A stretch of 64,000 nt of DNA from CAUZIZ01 sp965219855 (GTDB lineage: Bacteria > Acidobacteriota > UBA6911 > RPQK01 > JAJDTT01), in assembly GCA_965219855.1 (NCBI GenBank), contig CBDCOR010000009.1:139346-203345 (forward strand), in the 5' to 3' direction. A model generated the notes under the pieces. The model made no database searches. It saw nothing but the letters and a program-made list of their open reading frames with translations, and had not been told where the DNA came from. Of this stretch, positions 63,057 through 64,000 are shown one piece after another (the first letter of the stretch is position 1; each line of letters starts with the position of its first letter). The position numbers were made by a program, and so were the translations under genes.

Positions 63057-64000
63057 ATGACTTCGGACAGAAATAAGGGTTGGATCTTGTGGGTCGGACT
63101 GATTGCGGCACCGGCTGAAGTTGAGTTGTCGTTACAGTCATTTGAGGGGGACATCGTGGATCAAAGACCGCTAGCGGCCGAGGAGTTTTTCTTCAAGTCC
63201 TGGCCCGACGTGGACATGAGTGTGGCGGGAGAACTTCGTGCCGTGGAGATCACAGGAAACCGGATCGAGTACTACGATGTGGGGAAGGGATCGGCGCTCC
63301 TGCTCATCCATGGGGGTCGGACCGACGCCACCGACTGGCGGAACGTCCTGGTCCCCCTGGCCCGGCAGTACCGTCTGATCATCGCGGACGGGATGGTCTA
63401 TCCCTTCGACGCACGGGATCTGTGGTGGCTGCTGGATCATCTCGGAGTCTCCCAGGTGGCCATAGTGGCTCACAGCGCCGGGACGCTAGTGGGAAAGGAG
63501 ATGTACTTCATGAGGTCCGCCCGGGTGTGGGCCTTCGTCAACGTGGACTCCCGTGTCGTGGGGGGCAGATCCAACGGCAACGAGCTTCCCAACCATCACT
63601 GCTCTCCCCACGTCCAAGCCCTGCATCGGAAGAATGATTCCCGACTTGCGCAGCTGGAAGAAAGCCGGATCCGTGACTATCCTTCAGAGGTCAATGTGGA
63701 ACGTTTGACCCTCTTCTACCGGCAGAGGACACTCATTCCCGAAGCCGGGACGCGAAGTGTCAATCGGGACTACCCACAAGGACGGACAAGAGTGCTGGAG
63801 CCCCCACCACCGGGTCGACCCAGGCCCAAGGCAGTCGACATCACCGGCCGGCTGGCTCCGCTACCGGAGAGGATCCAAACCTCCGGCGACTTCCAGTGCC
63901 CCGTCCTTGTCTTCAACGCAGGTTACGGCAAGGTGGAGGGCGCCGATCCTCCTCACGAGACCCGCGGCTGGAGGGGTGGGCCGCTGCGGGCCGCAAACTC
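63057..64000 (+). CDS. Alpha/beta hydrolase, C-terminus beyond window
   Basis: The open frame runs from ATG 63057 to the window edge (314 residues so far). 'SALLLIHGGRTDATDWRNVL' gives the oxyanion HGG, and 'AIVAHSAGTLVGKEM' gives the nucleophile elbow (Ser in A-H-S-A-G). The catalytic Asp/His lie later or outside. The first 35 residues have no convincing signal. The substrate is unknown. Confidence 0.72.
   Translation, partial: MTSDRNKGWILWVGLIAAPAEVELSLQSFEGDIVDQRPLAAEEFFFKSWPDVDMSVAGELRAVEITGNRIEYYDVGKGSALLLIHGGRTDATDWRNVLVPLARQYRLIIADGMVYPFDARDLWWLLDHLGVSQVAIVAHSAGTLVGKEMYFMRSARVWAFVNVDSRVVGGRSNGNELPNHHCSPHVQALHRKNDSRLAQLEESRIRDYPSEVNVERLTLFYRQRTLIPEAGTRSVNRDYPQGRTRVLEPPPPGRPRPKAVDITGRLAPLPERIQTSGDFQCPVLVFNAGYGKVEGADPPHETRGWRGGPLRAAN

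Overview
This window reads as a chromosomal segment of a Gram-negative, GC-moderate bacterium, most likely an acidobacterium. That assignment is an inference from gene families: a TonB-dependent receptor with an N-terminal carboxypeptidase-like domain, a Ser/Thr kinase with a TolB/PD40-type propeller, Tat-exported sugar isomerase-like TIM barrels, Asp-box sialidase-like proteins, and LspA/LolA. No rRNA or tRNA gene was found to confirm it.

Layout. 1-8.4 kb holds the end of a GGDEF protein, an outer-membrane-type protein, a polysaccharide deacetylase, a quinone oxidoreductase, a secreted protein, a large acyl-ACP synthetase/ACP/acyltransferase fusion and two membrane proteins. 8.6-17.2 kb is heavily damaged. 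A hybrid sensor histidine kinase is split by two oppositely oriented copies of one IS4-type element, and an alpha/beta hydrolase is split by an IS21-type element. 17.4-21.6 kb holds a PAP2 phosphatase, a small operon (membrane peptide, MinD-like ATPase, J-domain/RodZ-like HTH protein) and an opine-dehydrogenase-like gene. 21.7-28.4 kb holds two full-length copies of the same IS4-type element, several inverted-repeat (MITE-like) elements, a frameshifted aminotransferase, a HAD phosphatase and a Cys4 protein.

28.5-41.8 kb is mostly housekeeping: a histone-deacetylase-like amidohydrolase, queE, a coiled-coil membrane protein, a small cytochrome c, nth, a frameshifted AI-2E transporter, thiD, YtxH and DUF948-like proteins, fabH, an lspA-lolA gene fusion and ileS. 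41.9-44.5 kb is a reverse-transcriptase (group II intron type) element enclosed by inverted repeats.

44.8-64 kb is accessory: sialidase and glycosidase-like secreted proteins, Tat-exported TIM barrels, a secreted kinase-like protein, a TonB receptor and a Ser/Thr kinase that are both cut off at a shared junction, a methyltransferase, gene fragments, and a CreD/winged-helix locus with two matching operator palindromes.

Four IS4-type copies all carry perfect 9-bp target duplications. Two of them, both inside the histidine kinase, share an identical 144-bp deletion that removes the catalytic glutamate region of the transposase. Intergenic regions are rich in heptanucleotide tandem repeats and palindromes. 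The most unusual single gene is the LspA-LolA fusion, which joins two steps of lipoprotein biogenesis in one reading frame. The best candidate for an uncharacterised system is the MinD-like/J-HTH operon.
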